Notes: a model not told the origin generated them from the sequence alone. Shown: positions 9,255 through 18,482, counted from the first letter of the stretch. The stretch is DNA of 64,000 bases from Geobacteraceae bacterium (GCA_025355325.1 JANXZX010000200.1:1-64000), one strand, 5' to 3'. A program made the numbers and translations.

Positions 9255-9576
9255 ACTCCCTTTTCTTACCACCCTTGAAGATGGTTTGATTCTCAACATC
9301 TATGTTCAGCCGCGCGCCTCAAAGAACCAACTGTGCGGACTTCAGGGGGAAGAACTGAAAATACGGCTCACCTCGCCACCGGTTGATGGGGCAGCTAACA
9401 AGCTCTGCAGGGAATTTATCGCAGATCTCTTTGATGTGGCTAAATCATCGGTTACCATTATTTCGGGAGAGACCTCCCGTCACAAACGTGTGCGGATCAG
9501 CGGTAACGGTCCCGGACAGTTCAGTAAACATATTATTGCAATAGCAGAAGCCCTGAACATCGGGCACATACACTGA
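9241..9576 (+). CDS. DUF167 (YggU) family protein
   Basis: 111 residues matching the DUF167/YggU family: VQPRASKNQLCGL, LKIRLTSPPVDGAANKLCREFIAD, and VTIISGETSRHKRVRI are the hallmark blocks. The family is small, basic and widespread in bacteria and eukaryotes, and its biochemical role is not established. The ATG at 9241 lies inside the end of the DivIVA gene, so translation is probably coupled. Confidence 0.88.
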   Translation: MKRSELPFLTTLEDGLILNIYVQPRASKNQLCGLQGEELKIRLTSPPVDGAANKLCREFIADLFDVAKSSVTIISGETSRHKRVRISGNGPGQFSKHIIAIAEALNIGHIH

Positions 9577-9588
9577 AAGGAAGTATTC

Positions 9589-10104
9589 ATGGCACAGGCA
9601 AAAACAGGAGACAAAGTAAAAGTACACTACACCGGCACACTTGAAGACGGCTCAATATTTGACACATCGGAAGGATATGTTGAGCATGCTGCAAATGATT
9701 CATGCGGGTGCAGTAGCACAAAGGGTAATGAGGACGGGTGCGGTTGCGGCGACAGTCGCGCTACCGGTCCGCTGGAGTTTGTTATTGGTTCCGGGCAATT
9801 GATTCCGAAATTTGAAGCTGCTGTGATTGGTCTTGAACCGGGCCAGAGCATAAAAGTTTCCATTCCTGCGGATGACGCCTACGGGCAGCGCGCCGAGCAA
9901 ATGGTTGCCGTAATTGAGCGAAGTGAAATTCCGGCCGAAATCAACCCCGAGCCGGGCCATCAGATGGAAGTCATTTTAGAGGATGGTTCGCCTCTGCCTG
10001 TTCTGGTAACAGAAGTAACCGATACTACTATAACGTTAGACGGCAACCACCCGTTGGCAGGCTATGACCTGACCTTCGATATTCGGCTGGTTGAGATTCT
10101 TTAG
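9589..10104 (+). CDS. SlyD-like FKBP peptidyl-prolyl isomerase with cysteine-rich insert
   Basis: 171 residues. The FKBP core is visible on both sides of an insert: residues 4-27 (GDKVKVHYTGTLEDGSIFD) and from about 60 (PLEFVIGSGQLIPKFE), followed by the IF/flap chaperone domain (PADDAYGQRAEQMVAVIERSEIP) and a C-terminal strand (GYDLTFDIRLVEIL). Such proteins speed proline isomerisation and act as folding helpers in the cytoplasm. Between the two FKBP halves is a loop with cysteines at 39, 41, 51 and 53 in two C-G-C pairs, suited to bind a metal; SlyD of enterobacteria instead carries its metal-binding residues in a C-terminal tail, which is absent here. The ATG follows AAAGGAAG. A strong terminator lies 28 bp after the stop. 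Confidence 0.9.
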   Translation: MAQAKTGDKVKVHYTGTLEDGSIFDTSEGYVEHAANDSCGCSSTKGNEDGCGCGDSRATGPLEFVIGSGQLIPKFEAAVIGLEPGQSIKVSIPADDAYGQRAEQMVAVIERSEIPAEINPEPGHQMEVILEDGSPLPVLVTEVTDTTITLDGNHPLAGYDLTFDIRLVEIL

Positions 10105-10131
10105 ACCTGCTACAGAGACAGACAGGCGTAA

Positions 10132-10165
10132 GAAAGGCCGTTGACAGAGATGCCAACGGCCTTTC
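10132..10165. terminator. Bidirectional intrinsic terminator between FKBP and zinc-ribbon genes
   Basis: A perfect 12-bp stem (GAAAGGCCGTTG at 10132-10143 with its complement at 10154-10165) encloses a 10-base loop and is followed on the plus strand by TTTT and further T-rich sequence. On the minus strand the stem is closed by AAAG/CTTT pairs and a weaker T tract. It sits between converging genes and can serve both. Confidence 0.9.
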
Positions 10166-10192
10166 TTTTACTATCTTTTTTATTGAGAGAAA

Positions 10193-11671
10193 TTACTGCT
10201 GCTTTGCAGTTGCGACTGTTGAGCCTGCTGACAGCACCGAGAAATTATTGGCCCCTTTGGGGATATTTGCAAGCACCACAACAAAAGGAATTGCTTTGCC
10301 AGGAGCAACCTCCATGTTTACCAGCGAATCACCGAACTGGTTGGCCATAGTGGCCTCGATCTTGTCAAGTGGCAGACTCTCAAGTTGCTCCTTTGACAAA
10401 GGGTTTCCTCCATAGGCACTTTTCATAGCGACGCTTTGCCCGGAACCGTCAAATACATTTACCTTTACCAGAAGTGCTGCCCGTGCTTTTGGATATTCAT
10501 TAAGAGCCTCGCCTGAAACTACCAGCAGTTCCCCTGCCGTTACATTGTTGACGAATGCTGCCTTCACAGCCCTGACGCTGATGACTCCGGTTTCCGGAGG
10601 AGCTGCCTCCTTGGGAGCAGAGAATGAAGTAAACCCGAGATATCCCAAAACTGAAACAACCACAACGGCAATAACTGAGATCAGTATGGTAAAAACCGAA
10701 CTCTGCTTGCGCCGGGACGCAATCAAGAGCGGCGGCAACTCTTGTTGGGCATCTGCTGAACCTACAGCGGGGGCAAACCGTGGTTTCTCTTCGGTTGCCG
10801 GATAGGACTGCTTTTCAGTCAATGGAGCAAATACTATATCGAGAGGTTTTGTACTTGAGTCAATCGCAACAGTCTGAACCGTCCTCTCTAATTTGTCGTT
10901 GCTGATGCCGCCTGCTTCACTCGAAATAGCAGGGGTTTCATCGGGTGTTTCCAGTGAAAATAACGAGCTGCTGTTACCTGTTGAATCCTGATCAGCCTGA
11001 AGCGTAGCTGGCGTAAATCCGGCTACTTCCGAGCCAGTGGAAAATACTTCACCTGACGTTTCCGTAGTGGGTTGCACCACCGGGGCAAACATGTCATTTG
11101 AGAAATCAATTTCGTGAGTGGTTTCATTTTGCGGCGCTACAGGTGGCGGTTCAGCCGGAGCTGGGAAGGTTTCGGCCGGTACGTTCTTTACGGCGGGCTC
11201 AGATTCATTTTCACTGAAATCGAAGTTTGAAAAATCGAATTCTTTTCCCGTAGCTGCAGGTTCAACAGACTCCTCCGGTTTATCCCACGAATCAGAAAAA
11301 GAAAGCTCATCAGATTCAAACGATGTGGCTGGAGCGCTAACAGATGATGTATCGAACGAATCGAAATCGACTGATGCGCTGCCGGGAGGACTCTTTTCAA
11401 AAACATCCGAATCAAACATCGATGACGGAACAGCTTCTACGGTAACACCCTTGTTCTCAGGAGTCGTTTCAGGTGCCACATTATTTGGAGCGCTCGAAGC
11501 AGAAATATCCGTCAATGTCCCTTTAGTCTCGTGTGACTCCTCTTCCGTTCCTTCCTTCTGCACTGTGAACACGTGCTTACACTTTGCGCAACGGACTTTT
11601 ACACCCTTCTCGGTAACTCTGGAATCGTCAAGCCTGAATTTGGTGGTGCATTTTGGGCATAGAATTATCAT
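10193..11671 (-). CDS. MJ0042-type zinc-ribbon, single-pass membrane, DUF3426 protein
   Basis: 492 residues. The N-terminus (IILCPKCTTKFRLDDSRV, then KVRCAKCKHVFTV) is the MJ0042 zinc ribbon with two CxxC pairs. About 300 residues of low-complexity, Ser/Glu/Pro-rich linker follow with repeated FDSFD and FDFSNFDFSE-like motifs. One membrane segment lies near residue 350 (TILISVIAVVVVSVLGYLGF), then a C-terminal DUF3426 domain. The same overall design is common in delta- and other proteobacteria; the function is unknown, and gliding/motility or envelope-control roles have been suggested for relatives. I start at the ATG at 11671, preceded by AGGAG, so that the zinc ribbon is N-terminal. Confidence 0.84.
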   Translation of the reverse strand: MIILCPKCTTKFRLDDSRVTEKGVKVRCAKCKHVFTVQKEGTEEESHETKGTLTDISASSAPNNVAPETTPENKGVTVEAVPSSMFDSDVFEKSPPGSASVDFDSFDTSSVSAPATSFESDELSFSDSWDKPEESVEPAATGKEFDFSNFDFSENESEPAVKNVPAETFPAPAEPPPVAPQNETTHEIDFSNDMFAPVVQPTTETSGEVFSTGSEVAGFTPATLQADQDSTGNSSSLFSLETPDETPAISSEAGGISNDKLERTVQTVAIDSSTKPLDIVFAPLTEKQSYPATEEKPRFAPAVGSADAQQELPPLLIASRRKQSSVFTILISVIAVVVVSVLGYLGFTSFSAPKEAAPPETGVISVRAVKAAFVNNVTAGELLVVSGEALNEYPKARAALLVKVNVFDGSGQSVAMKSAYGGNPLSKEQLESLPLDKIEATMANQFGDSLVNMEVAPGKAIPFVVVLANIPKGANNFSVLSAGSTVATAKQQ

Positions 11672-11799
11672 CTGCGACTCCTCTTCTCTCCTCGATGACG
11701 TTGCTAATTTCAGGCGATCCACAGATATATCTGAAGTTACCTTAATTTCTATATCAGAAAGGTGTGGGGGTGTCAAATCATTACGCTGAGATATATCGA

Positions 11800-12669
11800 C
11801 TATTTAGTGATGATTGCGTGCTGTGCACAGATTCCGGCAATCGAACATGAGGCACAAAGACGTGGGCTTTTACCATCACAGCCGTCACTAATACCGAGGT
11901 GGGCTAGAGAAAAATCATATTTTACCGGATCATCAGGGCTGAAGACGCGAAGGGCCGCCGTAATCTCCCGGGCCATACGCCAGTCGGCACTCTTTCTGGT
12001 GGTCAATCCCAGATAACGACCAATGCGGCTGATGTGCGTATCAACAGGAATGATCAGCTGTGCCGGAGATATTGTGTGCCACAGGCCAAGGTCAATGCCG
12101 TCGGCCGGGCGAACAACCCAGCGGAGAAACATGCAGAGCCGTTTGCAGGCGCTGCCGGAGGCTGGGGCAGGGAACAGGAACGGGAAGTAGGAGTCGGCCG
12201 GAATGACGTGAGTTCCGAAAATCCTGGTGTAGTCAAGGGCCAAAACTGCAGCCGAGTAGCGGTTCAGGGAGTCACTGACATCAGTGTCCGTGGCGCAGTA
12301 GCCCCGCAGAAAAAAAGCGTTGATGCTTCCGGCCTGCTCCCTCATCTGTCGCATCCCCCAAAAGAGTGCGCAGAGGTCACGGCCATCGTTAAAGCGGTGT
12401 TTGAATCCGCTGAAAGTACGCAATCCAGCCTGCGGATCAAAGTGCTCTACATACTTTCGTGGTGACTGCCTCATCCCGGCGAAGATCGTTTCCAGTGTGC
12501 GCAGGATAATTCCTACAGAACCGTAGGCGAACGAAGATGCGATAACGGCTGCTATCTCGCGATCAGCCGGATCGGTAAAGCGGTGGCAGAACGAGAGTGG
12601 ATCATTAGCCAGATGATTTGGTGATCTGGAGGCATAAAGAGCGTCGAGCGTCGCGTGGATATCAGACAT
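11800..12669 (-). CDS. TIGR02757/DUF2400 family protein with EndoIII-like cluster motif
   Basis: 289 residues of the DUF2400 (TIGR02757) family, whose function is unassigned. The C-terminal half resembles HhH-GPD DNA glycosylases: IIPVDTHISRIGRYLGL parallels the strand-helix of endonuclease III that carries the catalytic aspartate (VDTH). The protein ends with cysteines 264, 272, 275 and 281 in a C-x7-C-x2-C-x5-C pattern, close to the C-x6-C-x2-C-x5-C iron-sulfur loop of that enzyme. The helix-hairpin-helix lysine used by bifunctional glycosylases is not evident. The start overlaps the end of the galT-like gene by 8 bp. A DNA or nucleic-acid repair role is my inference. Confidence 0.82.
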   Translation of the reverse strand: MSDIHATLDALYASRSPNHLANDPLSFCHRFTDPADREIAAVIASSFAYGSVGIILRTLETIFAGMRQSPRKYVEHFDPQAGLRTFSGFKHRFNDGRDLCALFWGMRQMREQAGSINAFFLRGYCATDTDVSDSLNRYSAAVLALDYTRIFGTHVIPADSYFPFLFPAPASGSACKRLCMFLRWVVRPADGIDLGLWHTISPAQLIIPVDTHISRIGRYLGLTTRKSADWRMAREITAALRVFSPDDPVKYDFSLAHLGISDGCDGKSPRLCASCSIAGICAQHAIITK

Positions 12670-13687
12670 CAGCCTCTCGCAGAAACCGGGCGGCGTCTTC
12701 GGGTGAGGTCGGGTTGATGTAAAAACCGGTTCCCCATTCGAAGCCGGCCACCTGTGTTAAACGTGGAACCAGTTCGATATGCCAGTGGTAATCATACTCC
12801 AGCGAGTTCCAGTGCTCGGGCTTGCCGGGACGGCGGTGCATGGGGGGTGCCGTGTGCAGAATAAAGTTATAGGGAGCATCGCGCAGCACCGTTTTGACCC
12901 GCAACAGCATATCCTTCATAGCCACGGCCAGTTCGGCCAGTTGAGCATCGTTCATCAGGGCAAAATCGTGGCTGTGCCGTTTCGGGTAGAGCCGTAACTC
13001 AAATGGAGAGCTTGATGCGTAGGGGGTCAGAGTTACAAAGTTGGAAAATTCCTTTACCACGCGCACCCCTTCACGCAACTCGAACTCTATCAGGTCGCAA
13101 AAAATACAGCGTTCCTTGTCGCTGAAGTAATTACGGGCAACTTTCAGCTGGGTGCTTGCCACAGGCGGCAGCAACGGTACGGCGATAAGCTGGCTGTGGG
13201 AGTGGGCAAGTGACGCGCCTGCACGGGTTCCATGGTTCTTGAACAGGACCATATAGCGAAAGCGGAAGTCCTTGCGCAGATCGATATAGCGATGCCGATA
13301 GGCGATCAGAACATCATTCACTTCATTGACGGTCAGATCTGCCAGTGTCCGGTTATGGTCAGGAGTTTCAATAATCACCTCGTGAGCGCCGATGCCGTTC
13401 ATGACATCATACATGCCATAACCGCGATTATTGAGATCTCCCTCCACCCTCAGGGCGGGATACTTGTTGGGAATCACCCGCACCCGCCAGTTTGCGGCAT
13501 TGGACTGTCCTCCGGGCCTAATTGCAAAGATTTCCGGTGGCGTCTTATCCTCGTTGCCGTAACAGAAAGGACAGGCGGTCATTCCGCTCACTTCAGGCTC
13601 CACCTGAAAATCCCGCGGACGGCGCCCACGCTCTGTGGCAATTATTACCCAATACAATTTTATCGGATCCCAGCGCAGCTCGGACAT
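12662..13687 (-). CDS. galT: Galactose-1-phosphate uridylyltransferase-like enzyme
   Basis: 341 residues of the GalT branch of the HIT superfamily. CPFC at residues 39-42 provides zinc ligands, and the nucleotidyl-transfer site is at HSH 162-164 within GASLAHSHSQ. The C-terminal half has the second family repeat (RRPGKPEHWNSLEYDYHWHIELVPR). GalT moves UMP between UDP-glucose and galactose-1-phosphate through a uridylyl-histidine; relatives in glycan-storage operons can act as ADP-glucose phosphorylases. No galK or galE is nearby, and the gene lies among alpha-glucan and sugar-nucleotide genes, so the natural substrate is uncertain. Confidence 0.87.
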   Translation of the reverse strand: MSELRWDPIKLYWVIIATERGRRPRDFQVEPEVSGMTACPFCYGNEDKTPPEIFAIRPGGQSNAANWRVRVIPNKYPALRVEGDLNNRGYGMYDVMNGIGAHEVIIETPDHNRTLADLTVNEVNDVLIAYRHRYIDLRKDFRFRYMVLFKNHGTRAGASLAHSHSQLIAVPLLPPVASTQLKVARNYFSDKERCIFCDLIEFELREGVRVVKEFSNFVTLTPYASSSPFELRLYPKRHSHDFALMNDAQLAELAVAMKDMLLRVKTVLRDAPYNFILHTAPPMHRRPGKPEHWNSLEYDYHWHIELVPRLTQVAGFEWGTGFYINPTSPEDAARFLREADV

Positions 13688-13726
13688 GCTAACTCCCTTT
13701 TTCTACAATCAGTTCTCGCGTTGCGC

Positions 13727-15916
13727 CTAAATCAACCAGTTATCCAGTTCTATTTCTGCCCCTGCATAATACAACATCAATGGTGCATCGCTCGGCCAGC
13801 GGCCGATCTCCTCGTTGTCACGCACCAACGCCACCGACGCGAAAATTTTGCTCTTTGAACCAAGATGTAACATTTCCAGCGGCAGGCGGACCTCGCAGGT
13901 ACGCACAATCTTCCAATGGCAGTAGCAGTTGGTCGGCGTCCAGGCACCGTTCTCCTTAACCTGCAAGAGCCCTTCGTCAGAGCGAATCTGTAGCGGCAGA
14001 CGGTATTCCCGGTCGTGGATCAGATGCAGATAGAGCACATCTGTCTCGCGCAGCTGTCGATTCAAATCCAGTACGCCGTCGATCCTGAAGAACAGCGATT
14101 TTTCGTTAAAGCCATAATAGAAGCTCTGCAGCATCCGGTCGGACGAATGCATGGCGGAACCCTGGCGCGTCAGGTCATACAGTCCGGCCGCCAGCCATTC
14201 GAAATAATCGCTGACCCTGCCGTTAATTTCGGGATCGATAAACGCAGCCGGCTCCCGAATAAGTCCGGCAGGGTTTTTCTTCTTGATCGGCTCAAGCAGC
14301 TCGCGGGGCGGATCCTGTCCCAGCAGGCGGTAGACATTCATCAGATGCTGGCGGAAGAGCCGGTCGAAACGGTCGCTGTGTGGCGAAAAATGATCATCAC
14401 CGTACCACCAGAACCAGTCGCTCCCTTCGGCGGCATACAGAGACCGGCAAATCATCTCTGCGATAGCGTCCGCAGAAGGTTCACCGGTCTCAAGTGCCGC
14501 TGCGACCAGCTGATTACCGGTTACGGCAGCTTCACGGGCGTGCGCAACAAGATCCCACGCCAGATTTTCTTCCGGATGGCCGATCCAGATCCCGTAATTG
14601 CCGTTAATCCATGATCCCGGAAAGATCGTCTGGAGACGTCCTTCGAAGTGGGTATCTTTCAATACCTGACTGCAGGTGGTCAAACGAAGCGTCGTTGATT
14701 CGGCAATCCCCTTATACATCCCCTGTAGAAAATTATAGGCGTTGTCCGGATAGTACTCCCAGGCATTTTCACCATCCAGAATGATCGGGACGACGCGCCC
14801 TTCTCCTCCCAGCCGGTGTTTGATGGCATTCAGGCGACCGCACAGGTCAGTCACAGCCCGCCCCGGTTCCCACTGTGAATAGGTAAAACCTATCAGGTCG
14901 GACAGCTCATGATCACGGAAGAACGCACCAATTTCGCCCTGGCTGCTGGTATAGCGCCACGGCCGATACAGGCGTTCCTTTCCGGCGCCAAGACCGCCGT
15001 CCAGACTTTTACCCAGGATTTCCTCATCGGTAGCAATCCAACGGATGCCGCTCCCGGCAATAATAGTCAGTGTTTCGTTGCTGACGGAACCCTCGGAAGG
15101 CCACATCCCGGCCGGGGTAAAACCGAATATTTCCTGGAAATATGCGATTCCGCGATGTATCTGGGCACGGGCATCCTCGGGATGCCTGAAACTGGTGGTG
15201 GGCATCGTGACGCGCGGCATGGCGGTCTGGGCAGTGCGGATGTCACACAGCAGCGGCAAAATCGGATGATAGTACGGAGTAACCGACAGTTCGATCCGCC
15301 CCTCAATGTGAAGCCGCCGATACAGAGGAATTATTGCCTGCAATATTTCTAACTGGGTGGCGAAGAGCAGCTCCTTGTCGGCGGCGGTAAAGTCTTCACC
15401 CTTTGCAACCAGATCGGCAAAAACCGGATAACGGCGGCGAGCCGCCTCGCCGGTCCAGGCAAGGAAAAACCAGACCTGAAGATCCAGCAGATCCTGATCG
15501 CTGAAATGTCGAACCCGCTCGGCAGCGCTCCCCGCCTTTCCTTCGCCGGCCATATAGAGCAGCTCCAGATACCGCCGGGAAGGCTCGATCATGTTTTGAC
15601 GGTTGGCCGAAAAAAAGTTCTCCAGCAGAAATATGCGGTCGTCCTGACTCAGATCCGCCGGAGCGGCTTTCCCCTTCTCAAGAAACGGGTCAACCGCGCT
15701 GCCTGAAGCGTATTCCAGCAACTGCTCGATCAGCGACGGCACCAGATTAAAAACTGCCGTGGCACCAGGCGTATCCTCAACAATTGCCGGCATGTCGAAA
15801 TAATCCTTGATGCCGTGCAGATACGTCCAGGGGAGGGCATACTCGTTTTTAAGCGGATCTTTGTAATATGGCTGGTGCATGTGCCATACGATGACTACAT
15901 CAAGTGGTCGCGGCAT
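13727..15916 (-). CDS. Glycoside hydrolase family 57 protein
   Basis: 729 residues. The N-terminus VVIVWHMHQPYYKDP is the first conserved GH57 block, and GMWPSEGSVSNETL around residue 268 is the third block with the nucleophile glutamate. VPIILDGENAWEYYPDNA contains the aspartate that serves as acid/base. After the (beta/alpha)7 barrel and helical segment (residues 1 to about 500) comes a C-terminal beta-rich domain of about 200 residues that I cannot assign. GH57 enzymes hydrolyse or rearrange alpha-glucans (alpha-amylase, 4-alpha-glucanotransferase, branching enzyme). There is no signal peptide, so it acts in the cytoplasm, probably on glycogen. It starts 3 bases after the nucleotidyltransferase stop. 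Confidence 0.88.
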   Translation of the reverse strand: MPRPLDVVIVWHMHQPYYKDPLKNEYALPWTYLHGIKDYFDMPAIVEDTPGATAVFNLVPSLIEQLLEYASGSAVDPFLEKGKAAPADLSQDDRIFLLENFFSANRQNMIEPSRRYLELLYMAGEGKAGSAAERVRHFSDQDLLDLQVWFFLAWTGEAARRRYPVFADLVAKGEDFTAADKELLFATQLEILQAIIPLYRRLHIEGRIELSVTPYYHPILPLLCDIRTAQTAMPRVTMPTTSFRHPEDARAQIHRGIAYFQEIFGFTPAGMWPSEGSVSNETLTIIAGSGIRWIATDEEILGKSLDGGLGAGKERLYRPWRYTSSQGEIGAFFRDHELSDLIGFTYSQWEPGRAVTDLCGRLNAIKHRLGGEGRVVPIILDGENAWEYYPDNAYNFLQGMYKGIAESTTLRLTTCSQVLKDTHFEGRLQTIFPGSWINGNYGIWIGHPEENLAWDLVAHAREAAVTGNQLVAAALETGEPSADAIAEMICRSLYAAEGSDWFWWYGDDHFSPHSDRFDRLFRQHLMNVYRLLGQDPPRELLEPIKKKNPAGLIREPAAFIDPEINGRVSDYFEWLAAGLYDLTRQGSAMHSSDRMLQSFYYGFNEKSLFFRIDGVLDLNRQLRETDVLYLHLIHDREYRLPLQIRSDEGLLQVKENGAWTPTNCYCHWKIVRTCEVRLPLEMLHLGSKSKIFASVALVRDNEEIGRWPSDAPLMLYYAGAEIELDNWLI

Positions 15917-15919
15917 CGG

Positions 15920-18424
15920 TTATTCCATCTCCTTTTTCCATGCGGCAACCTTTTTTTCGTAATCGTTGAGGAGCTTCTGCGCTGATTTCTGATCCTTGGA
16001 ATCTGCTACGATATGGACCACCGGCAGGTACTGGTCCGGCAGCACCAGCACCCACTCCTCTCCGAAATGTACCTTGATGCCATCAATGAAGGTGGCTTCC
16101 TGCTCAAGGCTGTCCTCGCTCATTTTGCGCATGATGCCACCCTTCATTTCCCATGGGCAGGGGCGGCTGGCTTGAAGATAGGCGCTGCGCGGAACATCCG
16201 AAAGTGCCTGTGAAAGCGTCATTCCGCTGGCAATACTCAATTCCATCAGCTTCGCGATGGCAAACATGCCATCAAAGGCAGACTGGAAGCGTGGAAAAGC
16301 GAAGCGGCCATCTGTAGTTCCGGTAAGAACTATTTCCGAAGAGGACGCTACCTCCTGCATAGCTCGATCCGAGCTTTTGGTGCGGAGTACCTGGCACCCT
16401 TTCTGTCCCGCCATCTGCTCGATTGTAGAGGGGGCCTGCACCGGCACGGCAATCGTTCCCTTCTGTCCGGTTTTCATCAGCAGCTCTACCGTCAGAGCGA
16501 GCAGCTCGATGCCGGTGCAAATTCGTCCGGTTTCATCGACCATGGTGATCGCTTCTGCGGAAGAATCGAGCCAGAATCCGGCCTGCGCTCCCAGTGATGA
16601 GACGATTGCCGAAAGCTGGTTTAAAGCCTGCTCCTTTACCTTGGCCTGGACCCCGCGCCCTTCGTCTACGTAAGCGTTTAGTGCTATGACCGAAAACCCG
16701 AGTTCATTCAAAAGCTGCGGAAGTGTCTGGCTGGCTGAAGAAAAGCTGAAGTCAATAACAACCGTGGCGGCAGATTTTTTGAGCAGCTCACGATCAAGCG
16801 CCCGCAAGAATCCCTCGCGATAAAAGTCTCCGACATTGTTGATGTCGGTAATAACTCCCGGTTCGGTATGATGAGCGCGCCGGAAATTTTCCTTGAAAAA
16901 GGTCCGCTCGACATTTTTGCCCATGTTGCTGGAGAAATCCAGGCCGTCTCCATCAAGAAAGACGATCTCCAGCAACGCCGGATCATCCTGAGCCTGGCGT
17001 AAATGAACTCCGCCAACCTCGCCAAATGTTCTCAATTTGTAGCGCATGAGCGGCAATGACGTCATCTTCATATCGCGTACATTGATGCCTGCCGAGAGCA
17101 GTCCGCCTACAAAGCAGCGCTTGAGCATGCGGGAGGAGGGGTTGGAGTCGCGGCCGCCAAGTACGAAGCTCCCCTTGGGTAGCGAAGTGCCATAGGCACA
17201 GCCGAGTTTGGCACAGAATTCCGGTGTAAGCTCCACATTGGAGAGCCCTCTGATGATTGCTCCCTCAAACAGCGACTTTTTCCACTTCTCCCCCCAGATC
17301 ATATTGGAAGTGACGGTGGCTCCGGCTTCGATGGTCTTTTTTGGCCAGATTTTGACATCGGCTTTGATGACCGCTTCATCTCCGACCGAGGTCTCGTCGG
17401 CAACAATGACTCCCTCTTCAAGGGTCGCTCCCTGACCGATTCGCACGTTGGAGCAGATTACACTATCAGTGATTTTCGCGCCTTTTTTGACATACGAATT
17501 ATCCCAGATGATACAGCGGTTGAGTCGTACCCCCGCTTCAATGGTACAGTTCCGGCCGATTACCGAGTCCTTGATGCGCACTTCACCCAGGATCTGGCTG
17601 TTATCGCCAATAACAACCGTACCTTCAAGCCCGGAGGCCTGTTCCAGCTTGACATCCGCGCCGATCCTCAAATCCTTGCCGACAAAGTCCAGTTTCGGCT
17701 CGTCAATTTTCAGGTTGACCCTGCCTTTAAAAATATCATGGTATGCTTCACGGTAGGAATCGGTGTTGCCGATGTCGCGCCAGTAACCGCGGGCGGTAAC
17801 GCCGTACAAGGCATCCTTCTTTGTCAGCATAAGCGGAAACAGATCCTGCGAAAAATCGAAGTTTTCTCCCTCCGGAATGTACTTCAGTACCTCCGGTTCC
17901 AGGACATAGATACCGGTATTTATCGTGTCTGAGATCACTTCGCCCCACCCCGGTTTTTCCAGAAACTGGGTGATGCGCTTTTCCTTGTCAGTTATTACGA
18001 CGCCGAACTGGAGAGGATCTTTGACAGATGTCAGCGTAATCGTAGCATTCGCTTTGCGGTCAACATGAAAATCAATGATTTTTTTAAGATTGAAATCTGT
18101 CAGGAGATCGCCGCTTATAACGAGGAACCGCTCATCAAGATATTTTTCGGCAGCCTTGACCGCGCCGGCCGTCCCCATATCAGCAATCGGGGTGACATAG
18201 GTGATCTTAACGCCGAAATCGGAACCGTCGCGAAAGAAGTTTTTGATGTAGAACGGCTGATGATAGAGCAGCATGATCAGTTCGGTGATTTCGTACTTTT
18301 TGAGGAGTTCTACAATATGGAGCATGATCGGGCGATTAAAGAGTGGTATCATCGGCTTGGGCATGCTGCCGGTAAGCGGCTGGATACGGGTGCCGAACCC
18401 GCCAGCCATGATAACAGCTTTCAT
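15920..18424 (-). CDS. Sugar-1-phosphate nucleotidyltransferase fused to a degenerate phosphomannomutase
   Basis: 834 residues in three parts. Residues 1-235 are an NTP-transferase domain (MKAVIMAGGFGTRIQPLT signature, PKPMIPLFNRP). Residues about 250-370 form a left-handed beta-helix of hexapeptide repeats (VVIGDNSQILGEVRIKDSVI and similar). From about 380 to the end is an alpha-phosphohexomutase chain. The first part should make a nucleoside-diphosphate sugar such as GDP-mannose or an NDP-glucose. The mutase part keeps the fold (VLGGRDSNPSSRMLKR) but its three active-site loops are altered: no TASHNP-type phosphoserine loop, LDSSAEA in place of DGDADR, and no GE-SGH loop. The second half is therefore probably structural or regulatory. 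Similar fusions are often annotated ManC/Pmm. Confidence 0.85.
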   Translation of the reverse strand: MKAVIMAGGFGTRIQPLTGSMPKPMIPLFNRPIMLHIVELLKKYEITELIMLLYHQPFYIKNFFRDGSDFGVKITYVTPIADMGTAGAVKAAEKYLDERFLVISGDLLTDFNLKKIIDFHVDRKANATITLTSVKDPLQFGVVITDKEKRITQFLEKPGWGEVISDTINTGIYVLEPEVLKYIPEGENFDFSQDLFPLMLTKKDALYGVTARGYWRDIGNTDSYREAYHDIFKGRVNLKIDEPKLDFVGKDLRIGADVKLEQASGLEGTVVIGDNSQILGEVRIKDSVIGRNCTIEAGVRLNRCIIWDNSYVKKGAKITDSVICSNVRIGQGATLEEGVIVADETSVGDEAVIKADVKIWPKKTIEAGATVTSNMIWGEKWKKSLFEGAIIRGLSNVELTPEFCAKLGCAYGTSLPKGSFVLGGRDSNPSSRMLKRCFVGGLLSAGINVRDMKMTSLPLMRYKLRTFGEVGGVHLRQAQDDPALLEIVFLDGDGLDFSSNMGKNVERTFFKENFRRAHHTEPGVITDINNVGDFYREGFLRALDRELLKKSAATVVIDFSFSSASQTLPQLLNELGFSVIALNAYVDEGRGVQAKVKEQALNQLSAIVSSLGAQAGFWLDSSAEAITMVDETGRICTGIELLALTVELLMKTGQKGTIAVPVQAPSTIEQMAGQKGCQVLRTKSSDRAMQEVASSSEIVLTGTTDGRFAFPRFQSAFDGMFAIAKLMELSIASGMTLSQALSDVPRSAYLQASRPCPWEMKGGIMRKMSEDSLEQEATFIDGIKVHFGEEWVLVLPDQYLPVVHIVADSKDQKSAQKLLNDYEKKVAAWKKEME

Positions 18425-18482
18425 AAAAACACTCCTTTGATTATAAAATTAAATGCCGGATTTCCCTTTATCAAAAGGGAGG

